Source: UBA3210 sp963610315
GTDB lineage: Bacteria > Bacillota_I > Bacilli_A > RFN20 > CAG-449
Assembly: GCA_963610315.1 (NCBI GenBank)
Contig: CAVDMV010000016.1
Coordinates: 1-33,622, forward strand
DNA: 33,622 nucleotides
Reading direction: 5' to 3'
Made by a program: the position numbers and the translations under genes. Positions 16,304-24,327 of the stretch are shown piece after piece; positions within the stretch are counted from its first letter, which is position 1; each line of letters begins with the position of its first letter. The notes below the pieces were generated by a model that worked only from the letters and a program-made list of their open reading frames with translations, had not been told where the DNA came from and ran no database searches.

Positions 16304-16324
16304 ATTTATCCAACCTTCCTTTCT

Positions 16325-16368
16325 TATAAGTATAAAAGTGGAATAGTCAAGAATTTTGGCTATTCCAC
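16325..16368 (-). terminator. Hairpin between oppA and oppB, probable partial terminator
   Basis: GTGGAATAG (16338-16346) pairs with 16360-16368, with two further pairs after one mismatch. On the minus strand it is followed by TTTTATACTT. Such a structure after the binding-protein gene commonly lets more OppA than permease be made, by partial termination or 3'-end protection. Confidence 0.65.
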
Positions 16369-16393
16369 ATAATTATAAAGCAAATTTAATTAA

Positions 16394-18931
16394 TTATTTA
16401 CCTTTTGTATAATCAATTGTACCACCAGCTTTTTTAACATATGTTGACCAATCTGCATCAGAATAGTTATATGTCATATATTCAATTCCGCCGTAAGACA
16501 TAAATGTGTTATAATCTCTTGATTTGTATTCAATCTTATATGAGATTAATGAAGCACTATAGCTATTATATAGAGGAACAGTGTAACAAACATTTAAGAT
16601 TTCTTTTTCAAGTGCTGCAATTAATTCAGCTCTTAGGTCTTCACTTAAGTTACCGCTACCCCATTCACCATTTAAGATATCATACCAATCCATTAATGAT
16701 TTTGTTTCTTCTCTTGGTTGAATTGTATGATCTGATAATTGGAATGTTAACATTGCACTAGATGTATCCCATGCTGCTGAATACATATAATCTGGGCTTA
16801 AGTAAGCAAGTAAGAAGTAGCCTGGATCCCATGCTGCACCAGTCCAACCACCAATACAAACATCATAGCCACCACTTCTAAAGTCTTTAGACCAAGATGA
16901 ACCTTTATCTTTTAATTCAACTTCTAATTTTCCTTCGAGTTCAGTACCTTCGACTAATTTTGTCCAGTGCTTTAAAATGTTATTTTTAATTCTTGTAGTA
17001 GATTCATTAACAGTACCAGTACCCATTTCTAATGCTACTTTATCACCATCGTGGAAATCACCAGCTGCTTTTGCTTCAGTAATTGCTTCAGTAAGATATT
17101 GTTTAGCTAAACTTAAGTTATAGCCTGTGATTGATTCTTCTGCATCTGATAATGAATCATATTTTGATGTATCAACACCATAGACATCGCATAATGTTTT
17201 CTTTGCTGAATCTGTTGTTCTATATGCTACACCATTTTCAACATCTGAATAATGCATTGAGTTAAATAGACCAAAACCTGGTAATGAAGATGTTGTACAT
17301 TCACTTGCGAAATCCGCTCTATCGATAGAAAGAGATAATGCTTTTCTAAATTTTTCGTAAGATAATAATGTCTTATTTACTCCAGCAGATTCTCTCTTTT
17401 TTAATGCTTCTTTGCTTGATTGTAATTGTAATGAACCAACGAAATCGCTTGGTGTAAAGATCGCTTGTTCACTACCTTTATAAGTTGAAGCAACTGATGG
17501 GTCAATGCCAACTGAGTCAATTTCACCTTTTTGGAATGCTAAGAAAGCTGTATTCCATTCAGGGATAACTCTATTATAAATTGTGTCTGTTTCGTATTTA
17601 CCGCCGTAGAGATCACATGTTTCTTGATAGCCGAACCAATTTGTATTTCTTTCAAGAGTGAATGATTGGTCTTGTCTAAATCCTGTTAATTTATATGGTC
17701 CCCAAGAAGCTGATTTTTCTAGTGTTGTATTATATGTTGTTGTCCATAAGCCGCCATCTGTAGTAGGAGCAACTTTACATGATTCATATAAAGATTTCTT
17801 TACTAATGGTAATGAATTCATGTTATAAGCAGCACGGTAATTTAATGAACCATCTTCATTTAATAAATTTAATGCTTTATCTAAGACGATAACTAATTCG
17901 TTGTCACTTGATCCTTTAAAGATACCTACTTCTGAGAAATCCATTGCTGCATATTCTCTCATTACTTTAAACATTTCTTCACATTCAACGTAAGCATATG
18001 TTCCAGCGTCAGCAGCAGCATAAGCAGCAACATCAGCATAACCATGTAACATAGCAATTGCGTCTTGAACAGCTTTTAAAGTAGTATCGTTAATTTTAAT
18101 GTAACCATTAGCATCCATTGCATCAGCTAAAACGCCAAATACGCTTGGATATGATTTTGCATATGCTGCAATATATTTAGTAAGAGCAGTACCCCAGTTA
18201 CCACCGTCATTAGCGTTAACATAAACTGCTTCTCCTTTATAAGAATAGTAACCATCACCATCTTTAGTAAAGTCTTCACCAGTTAAAGATGGATATCCGC
18301 TAACATCAGAAGGCACACTATCAAAGAAATCTGCTAATGCTGAAGTTCCTTGGTAAACATAATTTTGTGCATTATGGATAACTGTTGAGCCAACATAGTA
18401 TGAGTCAGCACGATAGTTTTTGAATAATGGGTTTAATTGTTCCTTCATTGAATAAACGAAGTCTTCTGCGGTAATCTTTGTTCCATCATCCCATTTTAAA
18501 TCATCTCTTAATGTAATTTTGAATGCTCTAGAATCACCTTTTGCTGCATCGCTTGGTAAACCATATTTACCAGCATAATCTGCAGAAACATCTTCTAAAG
18601 CTTTTGCTGCTGAATATTTAACTGTGTAAGAGCCTTCAACTGGATCACCATTCGCGTCTAACTTATAATCAAATTCGAAGAATGAACTTACACAATAAGA
18701 AAGAATTTCTGTATCGTTATTATCTTGGTAAGTTAATTGATTCCAGTTAGATGGAGAAACGCTGACATAGGAATTTAATGTGTGTTGAACACCATCATCT
18801 GTCCAATGTCCTGCTGTGTCGGAACCGCTGCTAGATGAAGAAGAATCACTAGTAGTTCCACCACACGAAGCAACAACTGATAATAAACCAAATGCTGCTA
18901 ATGTGAGTAATAAAGTTTTCTTTGTTTTCAT
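16394..18931 (-). CDS. oppA: Oligopeptide-binding lipoprotein OppA, enlarged
   Basis: Captures peptides outside the membrane and delivers them to OppBC. The signal peptide ends in the lipobox VASC, with Cys23 as lipid anchor, then a Ser-rich linker. The SBP_bac_5 fold is seen in FKITLRDDLKWDDGTKITAEDFVYSMK, in KSASWGPYKLTGF plus FTLERNTNWFGY, and in FRKALSLSIDRADF. The protein has 845 residues against about 540 for typical OppA. Part of the excess lies at about 190-330, before SEVGIFKGSSDNELVIVLDKA, and contains a Tyr/Asp-rich stretch. It is first in the operon, with a long structured leader (18932-19140) and the AGAGG ribosome site nine bases from the ATG. The exact peptide specificity is unknown. 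Confidence 0.93.
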   Translation of the reverse strand: MKTKKTLLLTLAAFGLLSVVASCGGTTSDSSSSSSGSDTAGHWTDDGVQHTLNSYVSVSPSNWNQLTYQDNNDTEILSYCVSSFFEFDYKLDANGDPVEGSYTVKYSAAKALEDVSADYAGKYGLPSDAAKGDSRAFKITLRDDLKWDDGTKITAEDFVYSMKEQLNPLFKNYRADSYYVGSTVIHNAQNYVYQGTSALADFFDSVPSDVSGYPSLTGEDFTKDGDGYYSYKGEAVYVNANDGGNWGTALTKYIAAYAKSYPSVFGVLADAMDANGYIKINDTTLKAVQDAIAMLHGYADVAAYAAADAGTYAYVECEEMFKVMREYAAMDFSEVGIFKGSSDNELVIVLDKALNLLNEDGSLNYRAAYNMNSLPLVKKSLYESCKVAPTTDGGLWTTTYNTTLEKSASWGPYKLTGFRQDQSFTLERNTNWFGYQETCDLYGGKYETDTIYNRVIPEWNTAFLAFQKGEIDSVGIDPSVASTYKGSEQAIFTPSDFVGSLQLQSSKEALKKRESAGVNKTLLSYEKFRKALSLSIDRADFASECTTSSLPGFGLFNSMHYSDVENGVAYRTTDSAKKTLCDVYGVDTSKYDSLSDAEESITGYNLSLAKQYLTEAITEAKAAGDFHDGDKVALEMGTGTVNESTTRIKNNILKHWTKLVEGTELEGKLEVELKDKGSSWSKDFRSGGYDVCIGGWTGAAWDPGYFLLAYLSPDYMYSAAWDTSSAMLTFQLSDHTIQPREETKSLMDWYDILNGEWGSGNLSEDLRAELIAALEKEILNVCYTVPLYNSYSASLISYKIEYKSRDYNTFMSYGGIEYMTYNYSDADWSTYVKKAGGTIDYTKGK

Positions 18932-19140
18932 AATTATTATCCTCTCTAGGGTGAAAAAATGATATTCAAAAACTATAGTATATCTCTACTATCCCTTATA
19001 TTATATTAGTTATTTGCTACAGTTTTGGATTTCATCCAAATAGGTTAACTGAACTTTTATCTTATGAATAAGTTCTACCCTTCATTAACCAGTTTTTAAT
19101 AAAAATATTTAATGTGGTCTTGGCCACTTCTTTAAATATT
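18932..19140 (-). promoter_or_regulatory. Structured 5' leader of the opp operon
   Basis: About 209 bases separate the predicted transcription start from the oppA ATG. Four hairpins can form on the minus-strand RNA. H1 at the 5' end: 19104-19112 with 19132-19140, and inner GTGG/CCAC at 19114-19117 and 19124-19127, followed by a T-rich stretch. H2: GGTTAA/TTAACC at 19043-19048 and 19085-19090, enclosing GAACTT/AAGTTC at 19051-19056 and 19070-19075. H3: TTTGGAT/ATCCAAA at 19024-19040. H4: ATAGTA/TACTAT at 18975-18992, followed by AGTTTTTG. I do not recognise a known riboswitch class. Attenuation or message stabilisation are both possible. Confidence 0.5.
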
Positions 19141-19146
19141 GATTTA

Positions 19147-19175
19147 ATTATATGCAACTTTTAGTGATATGCAAC
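19147..19175 (-). promoter_or_regulatory. Promoter of the opp operon with a 9-bp direct repeat
   Basis: Minus-strand TTGCAT (19169-19174), 16 bases, TATAAT (19147-19152). The nine bases GTTGCATAT occur twice (19167-19175 and 19150-19158), offset by 17 bases, so the second copy overlaps the -10. The repeat may be a binding site for a regulator. Confidence 0.7.
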
Positions 19176-19208
19176 AAAAAAATTAAAAAATTTTTGATTT
19201 TTTGTTTT

Positions 19209-19222
19209 AGAAAGCGTTTACA
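19209..19222 (-). promoter_or_regulatory. cre-like catabolite-control site upstream of the opp promoter
   Basis: TGTAAACGCTTTCT on the minus strand matches the CcpA-site consensus TGnAAnCGnTnnCA at all but the last position. It is centred about 75 bases before the predicted opp transcription start, a position from which CcpA activates some promoters. No ccpA gene is in the window. Confidence 0.45.
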
Positions 19223-19252
19223 TCTTTTTTAAAAACCATAAAAAAGATGTAA
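19218..19252. repeat. Perfect 13-bp inverted repeat sharing an arm with the next terminator
   Basis: TTACATCTTTTTT at 19218-19230 is the reverse complement of 19240-19252, around a 9-base loop. The right arm (19244-19252) is also the left arm of the terminator at 19244-19278, so the two hairpins exclude each other in one RNA. Confidence 0.75.
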
Positions 19253-19278
19253 CTTAAATTTACCTTAAATTACATCTT
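19240..19278 (-). terminator. Terminator of the EAL-domain gene
   Basis: AAGATGTAACTTAA (19244-19257) pairs with 19265-19278, 13 of 14 bases, loop 7. On the minus strand the stem runs into a row of T. It begins six bases after the EAL-gene stop codon. Confidence 0.82.
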
Positions 19279-19283
19279 CTATA

Positions 19284-21671
19284 TTAATTTTGACTATTCA
19301 ATTTTTCTTTATATTCATTATAAGGAATAGGCTTACTGTAATAATAACTTTGAATAATGTCACATTCATTATTCTTTAAGAATTTAACTTGCTCAAATTC
19401 TTCTGCTCCTTCAGCAATAACTTTCTTACCCAGTTTATGACATAAAGAAATAATACTTGAAATAATGATTTTACTTTCTTCAGTAAATCCATTTGAGTTT
19501 CTAAAGAATCTTTGATCAATCTTAATCGCATCAAAATCTAATTCTGAAATGATATTTAAAGAAGAATATCCTGATCCAAAATCATCCATCGAGCATTTAT
19601 AGCCACGAGAATGAGCGATTCCAATAAATCTTTTAAAGACATTAATATTTTCAAATAACAATCCTTCAGTAATTTCAAATTCAATTAGTTCATGAGGAAT
19701 ATTATATTCATTTACAATATCTTCATATACATTGATAAAATTTAAGTCTCTAAAGTGTTTCTTAGAAAGGTTGACGCTTACTGGAACAACTTTAATGCCA
19801 TTATTAATCATTTCTCTTAGTTGCTTACAAACATTTTCAAAAACATATGTATCAATTTGAACAATAAAGCCATTTTCTTCAAAAATAGGAATAAATTGTC
19901 CAGGTGGAATTAATTTTCCATCACTATCTCTCCATCTAACAAGAGCTTCTGAACCAATCCATTCATCTTTAGAAATATCTCTCTTAAGTTGATAGAAAAC
20001 TTCAAAACGACCTTCATCAAGTGCTTGTTGAGCTTTTAATTCAATTTCCGCATTACCTTTTTCAATGCGGTCTAATTCTGCATTGTAGAAATTATAGTTA
20101 GTCTTAGTATAGTCGTATTGAATATATTTACTTGCAAGAGTCGCAGATTCTATTATTTTATCAATAGAAGTCATCGTTTCAAATGAAGTGCGTTTAATAC
20201 CATAGCTAAGTTCAACACCGTGAATATCACGATATTTAAATACGTTCATATAGTTTTGGAAAGCAGTAATTTTATCAATAATATCCTTCTTCTCTTCAAA
20301 AGGAATAAGAACAATAAATTTATTTCGATCTTCAATTGCGTTTAATCCATTAGGGAAATTAGTTTTAATTTCTTGACCGATTGCCGCGATAAGACCATCG
20401 ACATATTCAGCATCATAGATTTGTCTTAAAAAATGATACTTCATGATGGTTATGTAAATTAAAGCAAATTTAGTTTCTTGATTTTGACGAATAATAATTT
20501 CCGCATCACGTTTAAATGATGTGATATTTAATAAGCCAGTATTATCATCATACGCGGCATATTTCTTTTGTTTAATCACGATACTACATACTGCGAAAAT
20601 TAATGTGCCAACAGCAATAGCACTTACTCCTAAAACAATCGAAACAATTACCAATGATTCAGTATATAAAGAATTAATTTGGTAAGATAATTGTGATTGA
20701 GGAACAATTAATGCCATTCTTAATGATAAGTTATGATCTACTTGTTCAGTATCAGTATAAGTAAATAAATCAGAAATATAGCATACTTGAGTTGAACCAA
20801 ATTGATCATCATCACTTTCTATATATAAAATAGAAGAAGAAGGATTATTTGGTGATAAGACATTATTCTTAATATAATCTAATGTAAAAGTAGATTTATC
20901 TTGAGTATAATCCGCGAGCATTTGTGAATAGCTTGCATATTTCATCGTTGAAGATGTTTGATTCTTATTATCATAGAAAGAAATAATTTCATTTTTAGTA
21001 TTAGGATCTACATCAATTAAAGCAATCGCAGTTAAACTATTGTACAAATCAGAATGTAAATATGAAGTAATTGTTGAAACATACGCCGCACCAAAAATAC
21101 CTTTAATATTATGATCATTTTCAAATACGTATGAATAACCAAAATAGATTTCTTCATTCGATGCATCAAAGAAGAAATCTAATGTTCCTTCATCCGAAGA
21201 AGCAATATATTTTTTAAAGTCATCTAAAGAATTATAAGATCTAGTATTTTTAGTAACAGTCGATGTTGATTCATCTAAATAGATGACATCAATTACATCA
21301 AATCCATTATAAAGAGTAGAATATTCTTTTAAATCTTTTTTTAATGTTGCATAATTCTCGTATTTATATGTTTCAGGATTACCAAAGAATGATGCGTAAG
21401 TCTTTAATTGTTCATAATTTTCATCAACTCTTAGTTCAATACCATTTTTTACTTCTCGAGAAGCGTTATTAATACGAGTAGTTGAAATGCTTTCAATTTC
21501 TTCTTGTACTCTAGTTGAAAAATTATTAAAAACTAAAACCAAGGCTGCGACAATAAAAGCAACTAAAATCATCATTAAGATAATTCCGGCTGTTTTAATT
21601 GAGTCGATTTGTGTCTTAATGTCTTTATTATTTTTAGTTTTAATCATTTTTTTGATTTTATTTACTTCCAT
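19284..21671 (-). CDS. Membrane-bound cyclic-di-GMP phosphodiesterase (degenerate GGDEF plus EAL)
   Basis: A 795-residue receptor that probably cleaves cyclic-di-GMP in response to an outside signal. Helix 1 is at about 28-49 and helix 2 at about 332-358, enclosing an extracytoplasmic region of about 280 residues that looks like a Cache-type sensor. The GGDEF-like domain (about 365-520) starts with YDDNTGLLN but has EDRNKF where GG(D/E)EF should be, so it cannot make cyclic-di-GMP. The EAL domain (about 545-790) keeps its catalytic set: E575 in SEALVRW, Asn in VNLSKKHF, EFEITE, D696-D697 in DDFGSGYSS, Lys in AIKID, and the last Glu in AEGAE. A phosphodiesterase is therefore expected. It is transcribed alone; GAGG precedes the ATG. 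No diguanylate cyclase is in the window. Confidence 0.92.
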   Translation of the reverse strand: MEVNKIKKMIKTKNNKDIKTQIDSIKTAGIILMMILVAFIVAALVLVFNNFSTRVQEEIESISTTRINNASREVKNGIELRVDENYEQLKTYASFFGNPETYKYENYATLKKDLKEYSTLYNGFDVIDVIYLDESTSTVTKNTRSYNSLDDFKKYIASSDEGTLDFFFDASNEEIYFGYSYVFENDHNIKGIFGAAYVSTITSYLHSDLYNSLTAIALIDVDPNTKNEIISFYDNKNQTSSTMKYASYSQMLADYTQDKSTFTLDYIKNNVLSPNNPSSSILYIESDDDQFGSTQVCYISDLFTYTDTEQVDHNLSLRMALIVPQSQLSYQINSLYTESLVIVSIVLGVSAIAVGTLIFAVCSIVIKQKKYAAYDDNTGLLNITSFKRDAEIIIRQNQETKFALIYITIMKYHFLRQIYDAEYVDGLIAAIGQEIKTNFPNGLNAIEDRNKFIVLIPFEEKKDIIDKITAFQNYMNVFKYRDIHGVELSYGIKRTSFETMTSIDKIIESATLASKYIQYDYTKTNYNFYNAELDRIEKGNAEIELKAQQALDEGRFEVFYQLKRDISKDEWIGSEALVRWRDSDGKLIPPGQFIPIFEENGFIVQIDTYVFENVCKQLREMINNGIKVVPVSVNLSKKHFRDLNFINVYEDIVNEYNIPHELIEFEITEGLLFENINVFKRFIGIAHSRGYKCSMDDFGSGYSSLNIISELDFDAIKIDQRFFRNSNGFTEESKIIISSIISLCHKLGKKVIAEGAEEFEQVKFLKNNECDIIQSYYYSKPIPYNEYKEKLNSQN

Positions 21672-21794
21672 ATAAAGAGCCTCGTTAAGATTATCTTATC
21701 ATAACCACATTAATTTTTGTAAAAAAACTTGTTTTTTAATACCTATTTATACTGAAAAGTTTATAATTTTATCGAAATGAGGAGATTATACTTT

Positions 21795-22523
21795 ATGAGA
21801 ATTATGATTATTAGACATGGTGACCCTGATAATGTCAATAAAACACTTACTCCTACTGGCTTTAAAGAAGTAGAAGCACTCGGAGAATATTTAAAAGATT
21901 TAGAATATACTAAAGCTTTTTCTTCTCCTCTTCCACGTGCAATATTAACATCTCAAGCAGTCTTAAAATATCATTCAGATGAAGCAACAATTTGTCCTTG
22001 GTTACAAGAATTTTCTTATAAGATCAATGTTCCATATAAAAAAGAACAAAATTTATCATGGGATCTTTATCCTTCTTATTTTAAAAATAATAATAATTTC
22101 TATCTTCGTGATGATAAGTTCTTTTGTGATCCTTGTTTTAATGGAACAGACGTCAAAGAAAAATATGATGAAGTCATTTCTTCATTTGATAACATTTTAA
22201 AAGAATATGGTTACGAACGTGATGGACATATCTATAAAGTCACTAAAGAAAATAAAGATACTTTAGTTTTCTTTTGCCACCTCGGCATGATGAGTTTATT
22301 AACATCTCATTTAACTGATATTCCATATATGGCATTAGTAAATTCATTCTTCGCTCCTCCTAGTAGTATTACTACTTTCATTAGTGAAGAAAGGCAAGAA
22401 GGTATCGCACAATTTAGATTACAAGGATATGGCGATATCTCACACTTAAGTATTAAAGGATTAAAGCCTAGTTACCTTGGTAGATTCTGTGAAGTTTACC
22501 ATAGTGACGATAGACATGAATAA
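21795..22523 (+). CDS. Histidine phosphatase family protein (phosphoglycerate-mutase-like)
   Basis: A cytoplasmic phosphohydrolase that uses a phospho-histidine intermediate. The catalytic motif IIRHGDPDN is at the start, SSPLPRAILTSQ holds the second Arg, and the second His is in FFCHLGMM. The Glu expected mid-domain may be in LQEFSYK. The frame opens at 21777, but GAGGAG lies nine bases before an ATG at 21795, which gives a start directly ahead of the RHG motif (242 residues), so I prefer that start. It is a stand-alone plus-strand gene, divergent from the EAL gene. The substrate is not clear. A true glycolytic mutase is unlikely, because the region after the RHG motif differs from that enzyme. 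Confidence 0.88.
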   Translation: MRIMIIRHGDPDNVNKTLTPTGFKEVEALGEYLKDLEYTKAFSSPLPRAILTSQAVLKYHSDEATICPWLQEFSYKINVPYKKEQNLSWDLYPSYFKNNNNFYLRDDKFFCDPCFNGTDVKEKYDEVISSFDNILKEYGYERDGHIYKVTKENKDTLVFFCHLGMMSLLTSHLTDIPYMALVNSFFAPPSSITTFISEERQEGIAQFRLQGYGDISHLSIKGLKPSYLGRFCEVYHSDDRHE

Positions 22524-22544
22524 AAGCGCCGAGGCGCTTTTATT
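22519..22544. terminator. Shared two-way terminator spanning both converging stop codons
   Basis: AATAAAAGCGCC (22519-22530) and its reverse complement (22533-22544) are separated by two bases. The plus-strand stop codon (22521-22523) and the minus-strand stop codon (22540-22542) both lie inside the stem, so one hairpin ends both transcripts. Confidence 0.92.
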
Positions 22545-24327
22545 CTTGTTCTTCGATAAATTGTGAATTATATAAACTTGCATAAGTTCCATTTATCGCC
22601 ATTAATTGATCGTGATTACCTGTTTCAATAATATTACCATCTTTCATAACTAAGATAATATCGGCGTTTTTAATTGTTGATAATCGATGAGCGATAACAA
22701 ATGAAGTTCTTCCTTTTGTTAATTTATCCATTGCTTCTTGAACAAGTATTTCAGTTTTAGTATCAACATTACTTGTTGCTTCATCAAGAATTAATAAAGG
22801 AGCGTTTTCTACCATCGCACGAGCAATTGTTAAGAGTTGTTTTTGTCCCGCGGATAAAGAAGAATCTTCTTTTAAGAAAGTATTTTCTTTTTCTTCTAAA
22901 GTCGAAACGAAATGTTTTAAATTAGCTTCTTCAATAACTTTATTAAATTCTTCTTCACTGATATCTTCTTTATTAAAGAGGATATTTTCTTTTAATGTAC
23001 CTTCAAACATCCAGGTATCTTGTAAAACCATCCCAAATAACGATCTAAGTTCAGTTCTTGACATATCTTTAATTGAGATATCATCAATAAGAATATCTCC
23101 TTCATTAACTTCATAGAATCTCATGAGTAAATTGACAATTGTTGTTTTACCTGCACCAGTTGGTCCAACGATAGCCACTTTCATCCCAGGTTCAATTTTA
23201 ATTGAAAAATTAGGGATGATAATACGTTCATCATTATAACCAAATTTAACATTTTTAAATTCTACTTTACCTTTAACATTATCTTTAGTGAGATAAGATG
23301 GCTTATTTTTTTCATCATCAAGTTCTTCTTCCTCTAAGAAAGTAAATACTCTCGCCGCACTCGCACCTGACATTTGAAGGGAGTTCATCGCTTGAGCGAT
23401 TTGGCTTAATGGGTTTTGGAATAAATTAACATACATTGTAAAAGCAGTAATGGTACCAAAGCTAATACCTTTATTATAAGCCATGAGTAAACCGCCAACT
23501 AAGAAAACCGCGCTATAAGAGAAGTAGGAAACAAAACTCATCATAGGTTGCATAATTCCACCGTAGAATTGTGCTTTAAACATCGTTTGATGTAAATCTT
23601 CATTCGTTTCATCAAATTTTTCTCCACGTGACTTTTCCGCATTGAATAATTTAATGACGTTTTGCCCAGAATAATTTTCTTCAACGATGCCGTTAACGCG
23701 TCCTGTATAATCTTGTCTAAGTTTAAATAAAGGCATCGCTTTTTTCATAATAATCATTAATGCGATGACCATTAAAGGAATAGAAATAAGAATCGTACAT
23801 GACATTTGCCATGAAGTAACAAACATCGCGATTAATACGCCGGTAAGCATAAAGATTGATTGGAATAACATCGATATACCATTTTGTAAGTTTTGCGCAA
23901 TGTTATCAACATCGTTAGTGACGATTGATAAAGTATCGCCATATGGATGAGAATCAAAATATTTTAATTTCATTCTATTAATTTTTAAAGAAATCTCTTT
24001 TCTTAAGCTTCTAGAATATCTTTGTGTCACTTCGTTCATTATAAAAGAAGATGAAAAACTTAAAATAGCATTAACGATATACATAGCAATTAAAGTCATG
24101 CCATAAGTAAATATCTTATCCATATCAATTGTCTTATTGACGGCATTATTCGCGATCTCGTTAGTAAAATCTTTTAAAACTTGAGGAGCAAAAATAGAAA
24201 TTAATACTGAACCGATTATAAAGATAAAAGAAATAATAATCGCTAGATAATAAGGGCGTAAGGATTTAAAGAGTTTTTTATAATCAGGTTTTACCTTAGG
24301 ATCATTTTTATTCATCATCGGTCTCAT
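22540..24327 (-). CDS. ABC exporter half-transporter, catalytically complete subunit
   Basis: A 595-residue fusion of a six-helix membrane domain (about 30-310) and an ATPase domain (about 350-595). Walker A is GPTGAGKT with Lys394, the Q-loop is GMVLQDTWMFEGT, the signature is SLSAGQKQ, Walker B is LLILDEATSNVD with catalytic Glu516, and the His switch is VIAHRLSTI. The start codon overlaps the stop of the upstream exporter gene (ATGA), so the two are made together. That partner has a weakened ATP site, and the pair forms a heterodimer of the BmrCD/LmrCD/TM287-288 type. These export drugs, lipids or peptides; the substrate is unknown. It ends in a shared terminator with the histidine phosphatase gene. 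Confidence 0.93.
   Translation of the reverse strand: MRPMMNKNDPKVKPDYKKLFKSLRPYYLAIIISFIFIIGSVLISIFAPQVLKDFTNEIANNAVNKTIDMDKIFTYGMTLIAMYIVNAILSFSSSFIMNEVTQRYSRSLRKEISLKINRMKLKYFDSHPYGDTLSIVTNDVDNIAQNLQNGISMLFQSIFMLTGVLIAMFVTSWQMSCTILISIPLMVIALMIIMKKAMPLFKLRQDYTGRVNGIVEENYSGQNVIKLFNAEKSRGEKFDETNEDLHQTMFKAQFYGGIMQPMMSFVSYFSYSAVFLVGGLLMAYNKGISFGTITAFTMYVNLFQNPLSQIAQAMNSLQMSGASAARVFTFLEEEELDDEKNKPSYLTKDNVKGKVEFKNVKFGYNDERIIIPNFSIKIEPGMKVAIVGPTGAGKTTIVNLLMRFYEVNEGDILIDDISIKDMSRTELRSLFGMVLQDTWMFEGTLKENILFNKEDISEEEFNKVIEEANLKHFVSTLEEKENTFLKEDSSLSAGQKQLLTIARAMVENAPLLILDEATSNVDTKTEILVQEAMDKLTKGRTSFVIAHRLSTIKNADIILVMKDGNIIETGNHDQLMAINGTYASLYNSQFIEEQE

Noticed and set aside
24324..24327. Use of TGA as Trp (Mycoplasma code)
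   Set aside because: TGA ends the upstream exporter gene in a typical ATGA overlap, and all Trp positions in the proteins are TGG.
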